Below the pieces are notes generated by a model. It saw nothing but the letters and a program-made list of their open reading frames with translations, was not told the origin of the DNA and did not search any database. Below are positions 1-12,826 of a stretch of DNA of 64,000 bases, in pieces. The number at the start of each line of letters is the position of its first letter. Positions within the stretch are counted from its first letter, which is position 1. The position numbers and the translations under genes were made by a program. Source of the DNA: Pelobates cultripes. Taxonomy: Eukaryota > Chordata > Amphibia > Anura > Pelobatidae. The stretch is taken from the NCBI GenBank assembly GCA_933207985.1, contig OW240916.1, positions 291,747,514 through 291,811,513 of the forward strand, written 5' to 3'.

Positions 1-88
1 TTGCAGAGAACTCTGCAGGGGCATGATCTGTACACAAAAACTACATAATTAAGCTAAAGTTGTTTTGGTGACTATAGTATCCCTTTAA
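1..88. mobile_element. T2-like MITE, family A, right-end fragment
   Basis: The sequence matches the right part of the elements at 12827-13547 and 51660-52214, ending gactatagtatccctttaa. It enters from outside the window. Confidence 0.6.
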
Positions 89-669
89 ATTGGGCCAGTG
101 CAGAGGTGTGACCATACTTGCGGCATATTGTTTCCGTTTTACAATCAAAGCCGTTTCTAGATCACCTGAATGTATTGTTGGCCCCTCCCCATAGGCCACA
201 CAAAATATAGTGCTGTGCAAATAGAGCAGAATGACTTTGGGGGGTGAACAATAAATATATATAATCTCTATACGAACGACAAACACAGGTTAGTGTTGAA
301 CATCACATTGCCTGTGCAGACCTACTTCCCATAAATGACACGTTCCTAGCCTGATTCCCTCACATGACTTGGCTATGAAAGTACTGTTTAGTAGATATCC
401 AGTGGTGGGTTCTGGGCTGCATGGGTCTGGAGCTTAACAGGAAAAGCAGGTTTTCCATTGTCATAGCATTTATGCACGTGGCCAACCTACTGCTAGTCTA
501 CACAACATCTGGCTTTGGCACACCTCAATGCATAGTGCAGACTGGAAACCATTCATAAAAATACATTAATATGATGCTGTCACTAGAGGGATGCTCCAAT
601 TTTATTTCATGATTAATAAAAAAAAAACAAGAAAATGTTTCCTTTGGACCTTTGAAATTGGTGCCAACA
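89..669. other. HEXB intron or upstream DNA, nothing recognised
   Basis: No exon, RNA gene or bounded repeat is visible. A poly(A) run occurs near 620. Confidence 0.4.
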
Positions 670-1047
670 GACTCCATATTAAAGCAGAAAGATAAGTCCT
701 GCGCTCACTACCATCACTGGGCCGTCAGCAATGACTACAGTACACATCAGCCCCAATATATCGTAGAAGAACAAAGAAAAAAAAGTTACCTGCGCTCGCT
801 CCTTAATACCTATATATTTTTAAACAAATGAAGGTTTTTGTGTTCCCTTCAATGGCCATGAGAGGATGAGCCCACCTGCCAACATCAAGGCATACCCCCA
901 AGGTGGGTCCTAACGCTAACCATTCACCTTTCTTCCTTGAGCCTCTGGCAAAAATCTATAATGAGTCAGGTATTTTTATATACACCCCTATATATTATTA
1001 ACCCTTAATAGGGGAACACATGGGATGGGCGACTCCATATTAAAGCA
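670..1047. mobile_element. 344-bp retroposon with 17-bp target-site duplication
   Basis: The 17-mer gactccatattaaagca occurs exactly at 670-686 and 1031-1047 and bounds an insert of 344 bp (687-1030). The insert has no long open frame. Long exact duplications of this kind are produced by target-primed reverse transcription, so this is a SINE-like or truncated non-LTR/Penelope-type retroposon; family unknown. Confidence 0.7.
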
Positions 1048-2005
1048 TAGGCCTGGAGCTGCAGCTCCAATAGCCCTATGTTAATCTGACCCTGGATGTG
1101 CTCCTGCATAGGAACATTTGATTAATAACACTAAGCTGCATTTTAGTTTGCAGATGGTACAATTTATTTTCTATTACATCTTTGATATACACATTATTCC
1201 TTCCCCCACTCGTGGGCTGTTTCTCTTCCTCCATTGTGGTGGCATTTGAAGAGTTCTATTTTTATTTATTTTTTGACCATTTCCATTTCTTTCCCTTTCA
1301 GTATCTGTGCATCCCTCCCTCCATCCTTCAGTCTCCCATCTTAGCCTGTGTTCTCGTTGGATCTGCAAAGAGCTGTAGTTACCTGCTGGTCACTCATGCA
1401 CCATTCTCAATGCATGTGTACGGGTTTGATTAAAATTGCAGCATTACTCTGCTACATACATGGCAGGTGCTTCCATTCACGTGTGTGCAAACGGTTTCCT
1501 TCTTTCATTTTGGGAAGCACTGCACATACAACTTGTCTCCCACTGAAATAAAGGGGTGCTTATTAAGAGAATGACACTCTGCAGCTCTTTGACAAATTTA
1601 GTCATGTTTAAGCCCTCTGTGAGATCTTGTGCTTGAGTCCCCAGACAAGGCTGGTATCCTGTCAGAAATCCTGAGTAACTTTGCATGCATGCGAGCATCT
1701 TGTTGCACTTATTGTGCATGGCTACCTGCAGTATATGCTTGCAGGCTGTGCCAGGTATATTAATCTTCTTACTGGGATTTTTAGTGGTTCATGAGTTTTG
1801 ACACACTGCCTTACCTATTCTGTACTGTTTTATCCATCCATGTATCTCCCTAATAGACCAAGATATAACCATTCTCTGCATGATTATGGCTTTACTTCCA
1901 GAAACTGCTCCAGAGATGCTGTTAGCATGCACGCTGTAATCTTTACTTTAAAATGTAGTATTTCCTTCTCTGTGAGAACTGTGCATGGAGTGGAAGGAAC
2001 TGCTG
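1048..2005. other. Intronic DNA, nothing recognised
   Basis: Pyrimidine-rich near 1195-1330; no supported gene or bounded repeat. Confidence 0.4.
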
Positions 2006-2309
2006 TACAGGCATACCCCACTTTTAAGTACACAATGGGACCCGAGCATGTATGTAAAACGAAAATGTACTTAGAGTGAAGCAATACCTTTCTTCACTTC
2101 CCAATGCATGTACGGCATTGCAATAGTCAGGTGTGAAAAGCTCTTGCCCCAAAGACTCTGAACTGAGCTGCTCTGGGCAAGAACCTTCCATTTCCTGTTC
2201 ACTCACTGACAGAAGAGGTGTGGAAAGGTCTGTACTCGCGCGGCACCTTTACGTACACTCGCGGGTATGTCTCTTAAAGTGAGTGTATGTAAAGCGGAGT
2301 ATGCCTGTA
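2006..2309. mobile_element. Mariner-type MITE, 300 bp
   Basis: The terminal inverted repeats begin CAGGCATACCCC (2008) and end GGAGTATGCCTG (2307), flanked by TA on both sides. The inverted match extends to about 25 bp with a few mismatches. No transposase is encoded. TA target sites and these ends fit Tc1/mariner non-autonomous elements. Confidence 0.75.
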
Positions 2310-2449
2310 TACTCCTCTTTGAAAATTTACACTCTAACAATGCGTCCAAGTTCAGGCCTTTCTCACACCTGTTTTTGCTGTTGATCCAAAAGATGGCCAA
2401 AAAAACAGTTTGAACAGCTTTCCAATCTTGCAACAAACTAGGTAAAAAA

Positions 2450-2725
2450 AAAAAATCCTTCTTGATGCCAGAATGGCAGTCAGATCTCTCCTGGGATCAA
2501 GAAGCTATTACCCTACAAATTAAAACCATTCTATCCCTGAATATTCTGTTTCTGCAAATATTCATCCAGTTGCTGTTTAAACATCTGTACAGACTCTGAT
2601 AAAACCACCTCATCAGGCAGAGCATTCCACATCCTTATTGATCATACTGCCAAAAAACAAAAAAAACTTTCATTTGCCTTGGATGAAATCTCCTTTCTTC
2701 CAATCTGAAAAATTCTTTACTTTTA
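2450..2725. mobile_element. CR1/L2-like LINE 3' tail fragment
   Basis: The stretch aaaccacctcatcaggcaga, attccacatccttattg and the following cctttcttcc resembles the CR1-type 3' UTR signature known from birds and reptiles (cacctc..gg.ag..ttcca). It is decayed and has no open frame. Confidence 0.5.
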
Positions 2726-3089
2726 TTTCCTAAAGAAAATGAATAGATTCATTGTTAAATACAGAGGTTTGTTAAACAACATGGAGGTTTCAAAGTGTTT
2801 CCTGTGTGGTTCACACTGGAGATGTAATGCATGTTTCTCTGCTACTGGCTCTTTAACCTGCTGTTTGCTGTGACTGACTAACAGTGCTTCCCCCTCCAGC
2901 TTGGCTATTTTTGGCCCAATAATTGCAATCTTCAGTTTTGGTGAATTTTTAGTATACAAGTTGCAGTCTTACAGCTTTTTGCATGATCATCTTCTGCTAT
3001 TCTATACTTTTCTTTCGCCCTGGTCATATCTGGATGGGTATTGGGTTCCTTTTTGGTAGACCAATATTGCATCTGATCTGCTTTTACAG

Positions 3090-3180
3090 GAAGTGAAGCA
3101 CAGAAGAAACTGGTGATTGGCGGTGAAGCTTGTTTGTGGGGTGAATTTGTAGATGCCTCAAACCTCACTCCTAGACTGTG
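3090..3180 (+). CDS. HEXB: HEXB exon with active-site CLWGE motif
   Basis: The acceptor is cttttacag at 3081-3089 and the donor is gtatgt at 3181. The exon encodes [19 protein letters not shown] and continues to NLTPRLW, starting in phase 1 and ending two bases into the Trp codon. Length and phases agree with the known exon structure of vertebrate HEXB. Confidence 0.9.
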
Positions 3181-4752
3181 GTATGTTTGGAGACTGTATT
3201 TTGTGGTCCTGAAGTAGTTCCTAATTTAAATATACACTCTGGACACTACACGAAAAGATGTCATTTGAAATGCTTAAAAGTAGATTTATTTGCAATCTTT
3301 ACATTTGTATCTTGCAATTCTCCATAGTTTTGCTTACGGTTATTGGCATAAGATATATTTGGGCTTTGGATGTACACACATTTCCCACCTTTTGCCTGTG
3401 GAACCCCAAAGATTCTAGAGTGCTGCCACAATGGCTTGGATTAAAATGTTAATTCAAAAATCTAAGTTAGAATGCAAACTGGTTCATATACTACTCTACA
3501 ATCACGTTTTTAAATGGAGTAGGCAGGGGCCATACTTTCCTGTGTTTGTTTTCATGTAGGCCCCGTGCAAGTGCCGTTGCAGAAAGATTGTGGAGTGATA
3601 AACAAGTGACAGACGTACAAGACGCTTACAACAGACTTGTTAAACACCGATGCCGAATGGTCAGGTAATCATAACATTTTGGAATTTAAAAAAACAAACA
3701 TTTTTTGTAAGATTACCAGATGTACATAAAACCCTCTAAACTGACTGGACTGTTATGGCCGCATCCATAGGATGGCTTGCCGGTTTGTTTTCCTGCATCA
3801 TTTGTTCTTCGGATCTATGTCCTAGCCACCGCCATCGTAGTGTTCCTGGATGACGTGGAATGCATGGCCTTCGTCTGTGCACATTAGCTGTAAAATCACC
3901 GCTAATGCACACTTGTAGACTTGGGCATTCACTTTTGTCCAGATTTCGGCCAGAAATTTCAGCCGTTTGTCTGATGGCACAGTGAGTAGGAGCAGGAGGG
4001 AGAATTGAATGCAAGATGCAGCCGTGGCTCGAATCGAAATGTAATTCTTCCAAATAAAATTCCAAAATAGATAAAATGAATGAATAAATTCTGGCCGAAT
4101 TTAGTCCAAAAACAAATGGACAAACTGTCATTTCATCATTTGCAGTGTGCAAGTCTATACTACAGGACATTTGGAAAGGGTGAATGTAGGCAACATGGGA
4201 GAAAAGTATTAAGGGAAAACTTCCTGAGACACAGAAAGTGGAGCTTACTTAAACTCCTCCTTCTGTCAAAGAAAGTTAAGCATAGGAAAAATACATAAGA
4301 CAAAGTAGTCCCTACTGTATCTTATGTTTTTAGTTGGATATAGCTGGAAAATGGGGAAAAAAAAGAGAGTAGGAAAGAGGAAGCGATTGGGAAAAGGTAG
4401 GTACAGTCTGACCGTGCCTCTTTAATATAAATCTTCCTGTAAAATTTGAAATACTTTGTCAATACTTATTTGACATCTTTACACTAGTTTGTGTTAATGA
4501 ACTGGTACATTACATTAAAATTCTAAAACAAAGATGTCTAAGGATGTTAAATATTCACTGGTTTCCAAGCAACCTGTCTGTTAATTATTGTTGGACTGGA
4601 GGAAGCAAAACACTATATGCACCAGGATTAAACTTCTTTTTTTTCTGATCTACCCAATTATTTATTTATTTTTTCCCTCTCTCACCTCTAGACGCGGAAT
4701 AGCAGCAGAGCCGCTCTATGTAGGATACTGTAAACATGAATTGAATTTCTGA
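3090..4752 (+). CDS. HEXB: HEXB, beta-hexosaminidase subunit beta, last three coding exons (gene partial)
   Basis: The gene encodes the lysosomal beta-N-acetylhexosaminidase beta subunit, which removes terminal GlcNAc/GalNAc from GM2 ganglioside (with HEXA) and from glycans. Coding exons here are 3090-3180, 3560-3664 and 4692-4752; phases join cleanly (CTG TG|G, GTC AG|A). The protein end reads [57 protein letters not shown] and stop. CLWGE carries the Trp/Glu pair that lines the family's active site, and the two late cysteines (HRC, GYC) match the conserved C-terminal disulfide. Upstream exons were not found in 1-3089, so that stretch is probably one large intron. A polyadenylation signal AATAAA lies at 4908-4913. 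Synteny with GFM2 and NSA2 supports HEXB over HEXA. Confidence 0.93.
3560..3664 (+). CDS. HEXB: HEXB penultimate exon
   Basis: The acceptor is ttcatgtag just before 3560 and the donor is gtaatc at 3665. It encodes [16 protein letters not shown], then a helix ending HRCRMV. The residues RASAV.ERLW are highly conserved in hexosaminidases of glycoside hydrolase family 20. Confidence 0.93.
4692..4752 (+). CDS. HEXB: HEXB terminal coding exon
   Basis: The acceptor is tctcacctctag before 4692. The exon completes AG|A (Arg) and encodes [19 protein letters not shown], then TGA at 4750-4752. The last Cys pairs with the Cys of the preceding exon in the family fold. Confidence 0.92.
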
Positions 4753-4935
4753 ACAGCTTACAATCTGGTGACATACAAAATTAAAAAAATCGGGCTTTAT
4801 TCGAGCCGTAAATTTATGCTCTGTAAGAATAAGATGTTGATCATTTTGTAAAAAATTCTGAACATATAATTTTTTTTAAAGAAAATCGTTTAGAAGTGAA
4901 ATTGTACAATAAACCCATAATATGGAATATTTTTT
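4753..4935 (+). other. HEXB: HEXB 3' UTR with polyadenylation signal
   Basis: AT-rich sequence follows the HEXB stop codon. AATAAA at 4908-4913 is the best cleavage signal, and an ATTAAA-like variant occurs earlier. The exact cleavage site is inferred. Confidence 0.6.
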
Positions 4936-5700
4936 TGCTTTTTATTGGTGTGACATTGGGATATGGAATTAGAAATACTGGTAGAAAATAAGTAAACAGC
5001 CCTCCTTCTGGGCATTTAACCTTTTTATAGTGCTACACACGTTGCTCTGTGGGCTTACAATCTGAAGGGATAACACTGAGACACAAGGTAGCAGGAGATA
5101 AAATAACAATTGTGGGAAACACAAGTAATGACTTTGGTATAAAGTAGAAGGACCACTAAAGGCACCCTGATCTTTTCATCTTAAGGAAGTGGTCCTTTAG
5201 TTTTAACCCTACAATGTAAAGTGTTGCTGTTTTTTAGTAGAGAAGATGGTGCTTACATTGCAGGGCTAAATATACCTTGAATGGCTGTCAACCCAACAGG
5301 CACTTCTGCTGTGAGTCAAACTCTGAGGAGCATTCGATTAGTGACACTTAAAAGCATTGATGTGATGTTGCAAAAGGCAGATCAAGTGGTTGCAGGGACT
5401 TGATCTCACCACTGGAAAAACATAAGTAACCCTACCAAATCTTTTAGTTTTAGGGGTGCCCCCAATCTAAAGAGAACACAATTGCATTAGGAATACAGAG
5501 TTGTACTTCTAACGCTATAGTGTTTTAAGACTGGAGGGGCGGGGCTTGACCACCATACTGAGCAGACATGTGGCTGGTGATGTAAAAAGACAGAGCAAAC
5601 GTGTCTACATATGAATACAAACAGTAGTACATACATAGGTCTCCCGATGTAATATACAATGGACCTCAAAAGAAACAGAGCAAAAAAATAGTGCAATACA
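4936..5700. other. HEXB-GFM2 intergenic DNA with MITE remnant
   Basis: A short T2-like piece (aaggaccactaaaggcaccc, about 5149-5200) ends in gtggtccttt. A ggggcggggcttgacc string at about 5536 resembles L1-type 5' ends in this window. Nothing else is recognised. Confidence 0.4.
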
Positions 5701-6650
5701 ATAGATAAAGCGTATAAGTGGTAGGTAATTAAGTGTCGCTACCACTCACATTCTTTTGAACTAATACAGAGCTCTGCTGTTTTGCGCATGGACGGAACAA
5801 TCCTCGTCTAAGGATATAAATTGGTATGGTCACCACAGGTACTTCAGATAAGGTGCAATATGCAGAACATATTGCACCTTCTCTGAAGCAAATGCAAACC
5901 GAAAAACTCCAATGGTGAAGTCGTTACAGATTGATAAATCCGTATAGTCTTGTACTCACATTTGCTAGAGCAGGACTTGCTCTAGTATACTCAGCATGGA
6001 TGGTATAATCCCCACCTAAGGATATGATGATACCAGGAAGTAGTGGATCAATAAAAAAATATGTAAACTTTAATATAGCGAAAAATAAAGTGGTATAAAC
6101 CGTATAGAAAATACTAGGAGTACCACTTTAGGCGTTTCACCACTCAAAAGGCTTCTTCAGAAGTGTGTGTGGAGGTCCTCATAGCATTCTGTTCTTATAG
6201 GGTGTTGATGGATGACTATTACTATGACTTCCTGGTGGTGCTAATTTCCTGTTTCTGTAGCCATCGTGGAATACACGCGTCACACCGGAAGTGATGCGGC
6301 AGAGTTCCGTCATGGAGATATTTGAAGTTTCAGTATGGAACACATAATTAGCCATAATGGCGACGCTGCATTACTAGGCATGTAGGTATGAATAATGTCC
6401 ACGGTAGAATGGTATAAATGTTCACCTAATATGAGAGGGGTATCTATAATAGTCTGGACTATTTCAAAAGAGGTGGATCGTCATACAGGAAATGACGCGA
6501 CGAGAGGGCTTCACATGTATTTATTTTGGAAATGGCTTGGCCATTTTGCAAAGGGGAAAAAATGGTTATAAGCAATGAGAGAGTGTGTGTGTGTTTATCT
6601 AAATCTATGCAGATACATGGTGTTGACTCTGTTAGCCGCATATGAAATGA
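5700..6650 (-). mobile_element. Unidentified retroelement region with hammerhead-like motif
   Basis: It contains two imperfect copies of a segment (about 5740-5830 and 5950-6030, both ending cctaaggatat-like), a 21-bp hairpin at 5842-5888 and a minus-strand CTGAAGA...GAAAC motif at 6131-6165. A ggaagtgatgcgg-type sequence downstream resembles the Penelope-like element at 42060. Ends and target duplication were not found. Confidence 0.45.
6131..6165 (-). ncRNA. Hammerhead-ribozyme-like motif
   Basis: Minus strand: CTGAAGA, A, GCC, an eight-base loop, GGT, GAAAC, GCC. This gives the conserved core elements around a 3-bp stem II. One extra A precedes stem II and the expected GUH cleavage triplet is not evident, so activity is doubtful. 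Confidence 0.35.
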
Positions 6651-7079
6651 AATCAGGAGGTGAAGTACTAAATAAAAATGAGACTAGATAATGTGATAAA
6701 ACGAAAGTAAACGTTGAAAAGAGGGGTCTATATGGAGCATAAGACTTTCTGCAGAATATACTAAAAAGAGAAGAAAAAAAATAACTACTGATAAAAAGCA
6801 TAATGTGGAGGAGAGGTAGGGATGGTATCAAAACAAAAAAATGTGGAACAGAATAGTTGCATTCCTGTACTGGATAGATTTGTGTAAATAGATACTTTCA
6901 TTACTTAGTCCTTCTCATTTTGATACTATTCTCTCCCTCTGCTAGTTTAGCTGTTAGATGAGTTTTTTTCGTGCAGTTTCAGCACTAGTACACATTGTAT
7001 ATAGGACTGAATATTCTCTCTTTGTTTTTAAATTTCCTTTTTTTTGTATCCTTATTGATTTTGGTAATACTCATTAAAA

Positions 7080-9745
7080 GTTATGTCTTATTTCCTCCCT
7101 ATTGTGACAACCACGATCTAGAATACCATCCCATTAGGAGACACCTACTGGTAGTTTTTTTTTTTTTTTAAACAACTATTTAGGGTTATCCCCAATTTCT
7201 ATACCATCTACCAGTACTTAGTCTCTTAGAGGCTCTACTTTTCTTTTTCCTTTGAGCTATTTTCATGGAAAGAGTAGCTTAGTATGTACAGGGATCTTCA
7301 GAATTAATACACCGCTGTTTCGTCATGCTTCTATTATACGTAATTGTATATAATTGTAAGAGGCCCAGTCCTACCCTCTGATCGCCTGCTACCTCTGGCG
7401 AGTATGAATGAATCGGTTAGATGGTTTGCCCTGTTAGAAGTCGATCAGTCGCTTGACCATAGGGAGACAGTTGAGGGTTATGGTGAGTCTGCTAATTGGT
7501 CCATGGTATGTATATAGACAGTCCATGTCTCTCTGGCTCTCCCAAATATTGTTCTATGTTGTCATCTGGCCATATGCTCGTAATCTAGGTTATTAGAGAT
7601 TTGTTGCATTAAGGCCTGTCTGGAAGGTGCCTCTGCGGATTTCCAGGCCTGTGCTTTTAGTGTCAAGGCTGCAACTAGTGTGTGAAATACCAGAATTGCT
7701 TCCCATTTCGAAAACTTATCAATGTTTAAAAGCAGTTGACTTAGACTAGGCGTGAGTGTAATTTCGGTTCTTAGGACCTGCGAGAGAATGTCCTATGGTT
7801 GACCACCATATATGGTACATTATGCCTTTGTCAGCTTTACATCGCCAGCATGTGTCCCTCGTGCCTGGGAAGATTTTGGCCAGTCTAGCTGGTACCATAT
7901 ACCATCTGTAGGATATTTTCTTTAGCAATTCGAAGTGTAAGGTGCAGGATGTTCTTCTTTTGTGTGAGCAATGAACGCGTTCAACCATTGCGATATGTCA
8001 AAGGAGTGGTGGAAGTCTGCTTGCCATGCTAAGCTAAATTTGTCCAGCACTTTCTTATCACCGCTGTTAAAGAGGTTGTAACACGTGGAAAGTAACTTTC
8101 TTGGGAGGGTTGGTGTTAGACACGCTGTCTCAAACTCTGATCTCTGTGTTGGTTCTGTAGGGTTAGTGTTTCAGGATGTTAGCATTGATTTGAGTTGAAG
8201 GTATGAGAATATTGCTCTGGAGGGTAGGTTAAATTTCTCCTCAAGGGCAGGAAATTGTAGCAGTGTGGTTCCCTGGAATAGGTGTCGCACGTGAGTGCGT
8301 CCTCCCTTTACCCATGCTTGGTGACCAAACATTTAGTTGGCTATGTGTAATGAGTATCGGTGCAGCCTGCGACCAATTTGGAGTGAATCATAGTACAGCA
8401 CGGGCTGCATCCCAAGTTGTTAGGAGTGTTATTGTAGCTGGGAGCAGGTTCAGTAGCTCAGGGCGTACTTGTTTAGGTACCTATAGTACGCTCTTTAATT
8501 CCAGACTTTGGGCCCAGTAGTTTTCTATAGTGATCCATTGGGAGGGTGGGGGTCTGCGAAGAATTTATCTCCACCACCGATGCCAGCAGGGCCGCTCTGT
8601 GGTATAGCTTAACTTTGGGTAGTGCAAGGCTTTGCTCTGCCACTGGTCTGTGCAGGAAGTTTGTGGCAACCCTCACCCTTTTGTGTGCCCAGATAAAATG
8701 GTCGACTAGTTTTTGGATTTTGTCTAGGTAAGTCAATGAAAGCGTGCTCTGCAGCATGCAAAATAAATACTGCAGGCAGGGAAATAAAGTAATTTTCACC
8801 GCTGCAAGTTTGCCTAGCCACGAGAAATACTTGCCACACAGGTGGTTAGTGTAGCCTCAAGCTCTTTATAAATTTTGTCATAGCTTTAAATAGGTGTTCA
8901 GGGTTTTTTTTTGTTATATGGAGTCCTAGGAATGAGACTACTCTCCAATCCATAGTAAAATTTCCTTTGAGTATGTCAAGCGTGTCTTTACCAATGTGAA
9001 TGCCCATGGCCTGTGTTTTTGTCATGTTAAGTTTGTAAAATGAGCTTCCTCCATAATTGGTCACTTTTTTGAATAGGTTGGGCTGGGATATCAGGGACTG
9101 AGTCAGGGTTAATAGTACTTCATCTGCGAAGAAATTTGTTTTGTATTCGCGATATCTGACACTCCATGTATAGATGTGTTATGTATTCTGGATGCCAATG
9201 GTTTAAATGCCATGAAGTAGAGTAAGGGCGAGAGGGGGCAGCCCTGCCAGGTTCTGTTTAATTAAAAAAAAAAGCTCAGATAAGAACTCAGCGGTGAGTA
9301 CCTGTGCCGAGGGAGCACTACATAGTGCATTAACAACGGACCCAAATCCCTCCGGTATCTCAAAGTTTGCCATGACCAGGAGCTTCCAATGGAGGCGATC
9401 AAAGGTGGCTTGCCCGGCTTGGGCAGTGGTACGATATGTGCCAGTAAAGAGCCTTTATGGAGGACTTGCCTTGAGATAGCTTCCGTGAAAGTCTTAACTA
9501 ATTGGGGTGCTAGTATGAAATCGTTTGTAGTATGCATTGTCTAGACCATCTGGTCCTTGGGATTTGCCTGTAGGCAGTAGTTTGATTGTCGCTAGGCCTT
9601 CGTCCTCCGTGATAGGTCTGGGAAGTTCAGGTTTGTGTTGGGAGACGCACCGTGTCTAGATATTCTTTTATGTATTCTGGAGATGGTTGAAATGTATTCT
9701 CATTTTGTTTTCGGTTATATAGGTCACTATAGTACCTGGCATTAC
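7080..9745 (-). pseudogene. Decayed L1-type LINE, RT to C-terminal part
   Basis: Minus-strand fragments in order include LVAHIVPLPKPGK-like RT text (9537-9262), FYKLNMTKTQAMGIHI then WRVVSFLGLHIT (9064-8846), KIQKLVDHFIWAHKRVRVA then LALPKVKLYHRAALL (8799-8473) and RWYMVPARLAKIF then CWRCKADKG.MYHIWW (7988-7746). These are the ordered landmarks of L1/Tx1-clade ORF2 after the RT core. Stops and frame changes separate them, so the copy is dead and 5'-truncated near 9745. Confidence 0.8.
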
Positions 9746-11790
9746 TGATCTCTTTGGGGACCATAATTGTAATAAAAACACAAAACTATGCACTATCTCT
9801 TGGTCTCAGATCTAACCTGATGGATAAGGGGAAGGGGGTGGAGAAAGAGAGGTTGTGTGTTTTTTTTTTATTTTTTATTTATTTTCTATTTTAATCCATT
9901 TGACGGGATTGTCCAAACATCTTTAATATGTAATGAGCCCTTGTGAGTTTTTTTGTGTGTTTTTTTTTCTTTTTCTACCCCCCTGGTGCAATCCATATAC
10001 ATTTAAATACTTTAGATGCAATCAACATGTTGGCCGCTCTACCGGCAGCAGTTTAGCCTGGCACTAATGCCCAATGGTTCCCCTAATATTTAATAGTTTG
10101 GTGTGTGCAGAAATATTTTGTGCATTTTTTTTTTACCCCTCTGTTACAAATGTGTACGTTGAACACAAATGTAAACGTCAGTGTTGTAAGATAATTTTGT
10201 CACAGCCTCTCATCACTAATAAAACTGTTTTTGCGATGTTTTAATTAATACAAATGATTGCAAGTTGTTATGCCCACTTGCCACACTGCCCAAATTTATT
10301 TCAGTTTGCCTCCATTTTAATATGTCCATGTGATCATTAATGCCATATTGGCGACATTTATTGCACTTTGCCTGCATTGCCTTGGCTATGCAGGATGCTC
10401 TGGTTAGTCACTGATGAGTCTGGGCTGTTTCCCCTCATGAGCGCCATGTGCCTCTGTGATAAGCAGCCACTCCCCTGCAAGAAATACTGACATGTGCACA
10501 CATTTTATGTGCATTGCAGGCAAAACGTGTGTACGCACCTTACAGGGAAGTGTGCTCATGTGGGCGGAATATGTATGAACCTTGTGTGTTTATGTCAACA
10601 GTTGTGTTAGACATGCCTACCCGCTCTATTTCCTGACTTCAGTCCTGCCTAAATGTATTGTACTCAAAACAGGCAAGAAGGCCAAAGTCTCTAAATTTAT
10701 AAGAACATGGAACACAGATGAAGACATCTACCTGGCAATTTGCGAAATTGGTCACTCGTAGCTGGGACAGATCTTGTTTTAAAAAAAAAAAAAGAGGAAG
10801 AGTTCTGCAAAATGATTGCAAATCTATCTGGGGACAAGGGTGAAAGATTAGATTCAGTGGTTTCTTCCTCTTTAAGACCTGTCTGTTTTCAGAGAAATAT
10901 GTGAATAATCTAAAGGAACTTTCCTAGGAAATCCCAGCCCTTTATCATAACCTCTTCACCTCTATTTGTTTTGTGGTGTTAGTCACTGGGTGCCATCTTA
11001 CATTCAGGGGTTAAACGGTTTTTGAGCAGTGTAACCAAAAAGGTGTCCCTTCTGGTACTGGACCGCACTGCCGCCACCTACACATTATTCCTTGCAACTC
11101 TCTGCTGATCTTACACCATCACCAACTGCCAAAACAATCCTTCATGGACTGTATGGTAGTTCAAGGACTGATGGAGGTAATGTGCTCACATGGAATAGGA
11201 CCAATTTCCAGTTTAAACCGTTCTAAAACGGTCGCATTATAAAATACAACTTGAACTGTGTGTGTACACAGAGTAAAATACAGTTTGCAGTAGTGGTAAT
11301 TTTCTACTAGAGGGAGAAATTTTTTAATTCTATTAATACCTACCTATGCCATTTTCTCGGATCTGTTCATACCCAAGCTTGTTACACCATAAATGGATCA
11401 TCTTCCAGGTCAAATGACAATTGTTTGTTTTGGACACATAATTGGGATTCTTTAGTAAATGACCCAACAGTATAATTCCATCACAAGGATGGGGTTTTCT
11501 GTGTCTAGAATAAATCCGGAACTAAGCAAAGGTTTCAACATTTCAATATTGTGATGGATTCTAATGGTAGCATTAAAACATTCCATAAACATTCTGTGTT
11601 TCTGATCGGCAACTGTACACATTTCCAAATTTTTAAGTTCATCCAGACTTTGCCTATAAGAAGTATACTGTCTCATATTTTGAAAGGTTGCACAAGTTCT
11701 GTATATACAAAAGGTTTTTTGGGGGATCTCTTGATCCAGAACTGGATTTTTAAAATCAAAACCATTTGCTGGCTGACCAGCTGCCATATT
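9746..11790. other. Intergenic DNA, nothing recognised
   Basis: T-rich simple stretches occur at 9861-9890 and 9950-9975. No supported exon, RNA gene or bounded repeat. Confidence 0.4.
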
Positions 11791-12520
11791 TAAGAGTAAA
11801 AGGAACACTATAGTGTTAGGTATACAAAACTGTACAATATGACCACAACCCACAAGGCTTCCAAAGTATAAGGGTTTAGACTGGACCCTGCTTGCCTATC
11901 ACAAAGAGGAGAGCTGCAGATCTGAATAGATCAGATCTCCCTTGTGCCCCCACCTAGCATGGTGCGGATGAGGGCATGTCTAATAAATGTAACTAAAAAA
12001 AAGTGACTTGGCAGCTATTGCTGGGGTACAATGGGATGTTGCTATATATTTAGTTTAGTAGATTTGCCCCCTCATGCAGCATGGCAGGTGCAGGCATAAG
12101 GAAGATTTCATGCCTATACAATATACTAATATAGGAGGGTTCTATTGACTCCTATTTTTTTAAAATATTATAATAATAATAATAATATACAAAGACACTA
12201 TAGGCACCCAGACCACTTCAGCTCATTGAAGTGGTCTGGGTGCAATGTCCCTGTCCCCTTAACTCTGCAATAGTAATTGAAACCGCAATAATTACATTGC
12301 ATGACTAAGACAGCCACTAGAGGAATGTCCTGCTTGCTAGGTGACTTTTGATCACGTAATTGATGCAGGACATCCACACGCTCTGCATGAGGACATCCAT
12401 TGTCCATTAAGTATCCATATAAAAGTATTGCAGCAATGCTTTCCTGTGGGAAAGGCCTAATGCACTTGCAGCGCTTGTTGCGTCAGGTGACATCAGAGAA
12501 AGCGGATGCAATCTATACTA
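11790..12520. mobile_element. T2-like MITE fragments (family B-related)
   Basis: aaggaacactatagtg at about 11806 is a T2-type end. At 12190-12245, cactataggcacccagacca and its inverted partner form the family-B hairpin, followed by family-B internal words (gacagccactagagg-like). Both copies are incomplete. Confidence 0.5.
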
Positions 12521-12826
12521 GACTTGTGCACAAATCTGTTCCAGCTGGTACGAACTAATCAATTACCTTTGAGTCCAGGATTTACCTGTGAAATGTAATT
12601 TATTGAATACCAAAACGGGGGTCAGTTTGTTTAGGCGCAGATTACAAGACATTTGATTTGTTCGTGATTTGTTCGTGAACAGCTGAAATGTATTTGTGCT
12701 CTATACAGTTAATAGTATTGCTGCAGCACTCTGAGTTTTATTGTAGTGGCACTTTGTTGTATCATTTAGATCCACTGAGAAACAAAAGTGGAATGTGAGG
12801 CATGTATGAGTGTCAGGATTATACAC

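Noticed and set aside
3736..4170. 144-aa minus-strand frame
   Set aside because: It lies in the last HEXB intron, antisense, with no recognisable protein.
11452..11853. 133-aa minus-strand frame
   Set aside because: No recognisable domain and no splice or codon evidence; the region overlaps a T2-like end.
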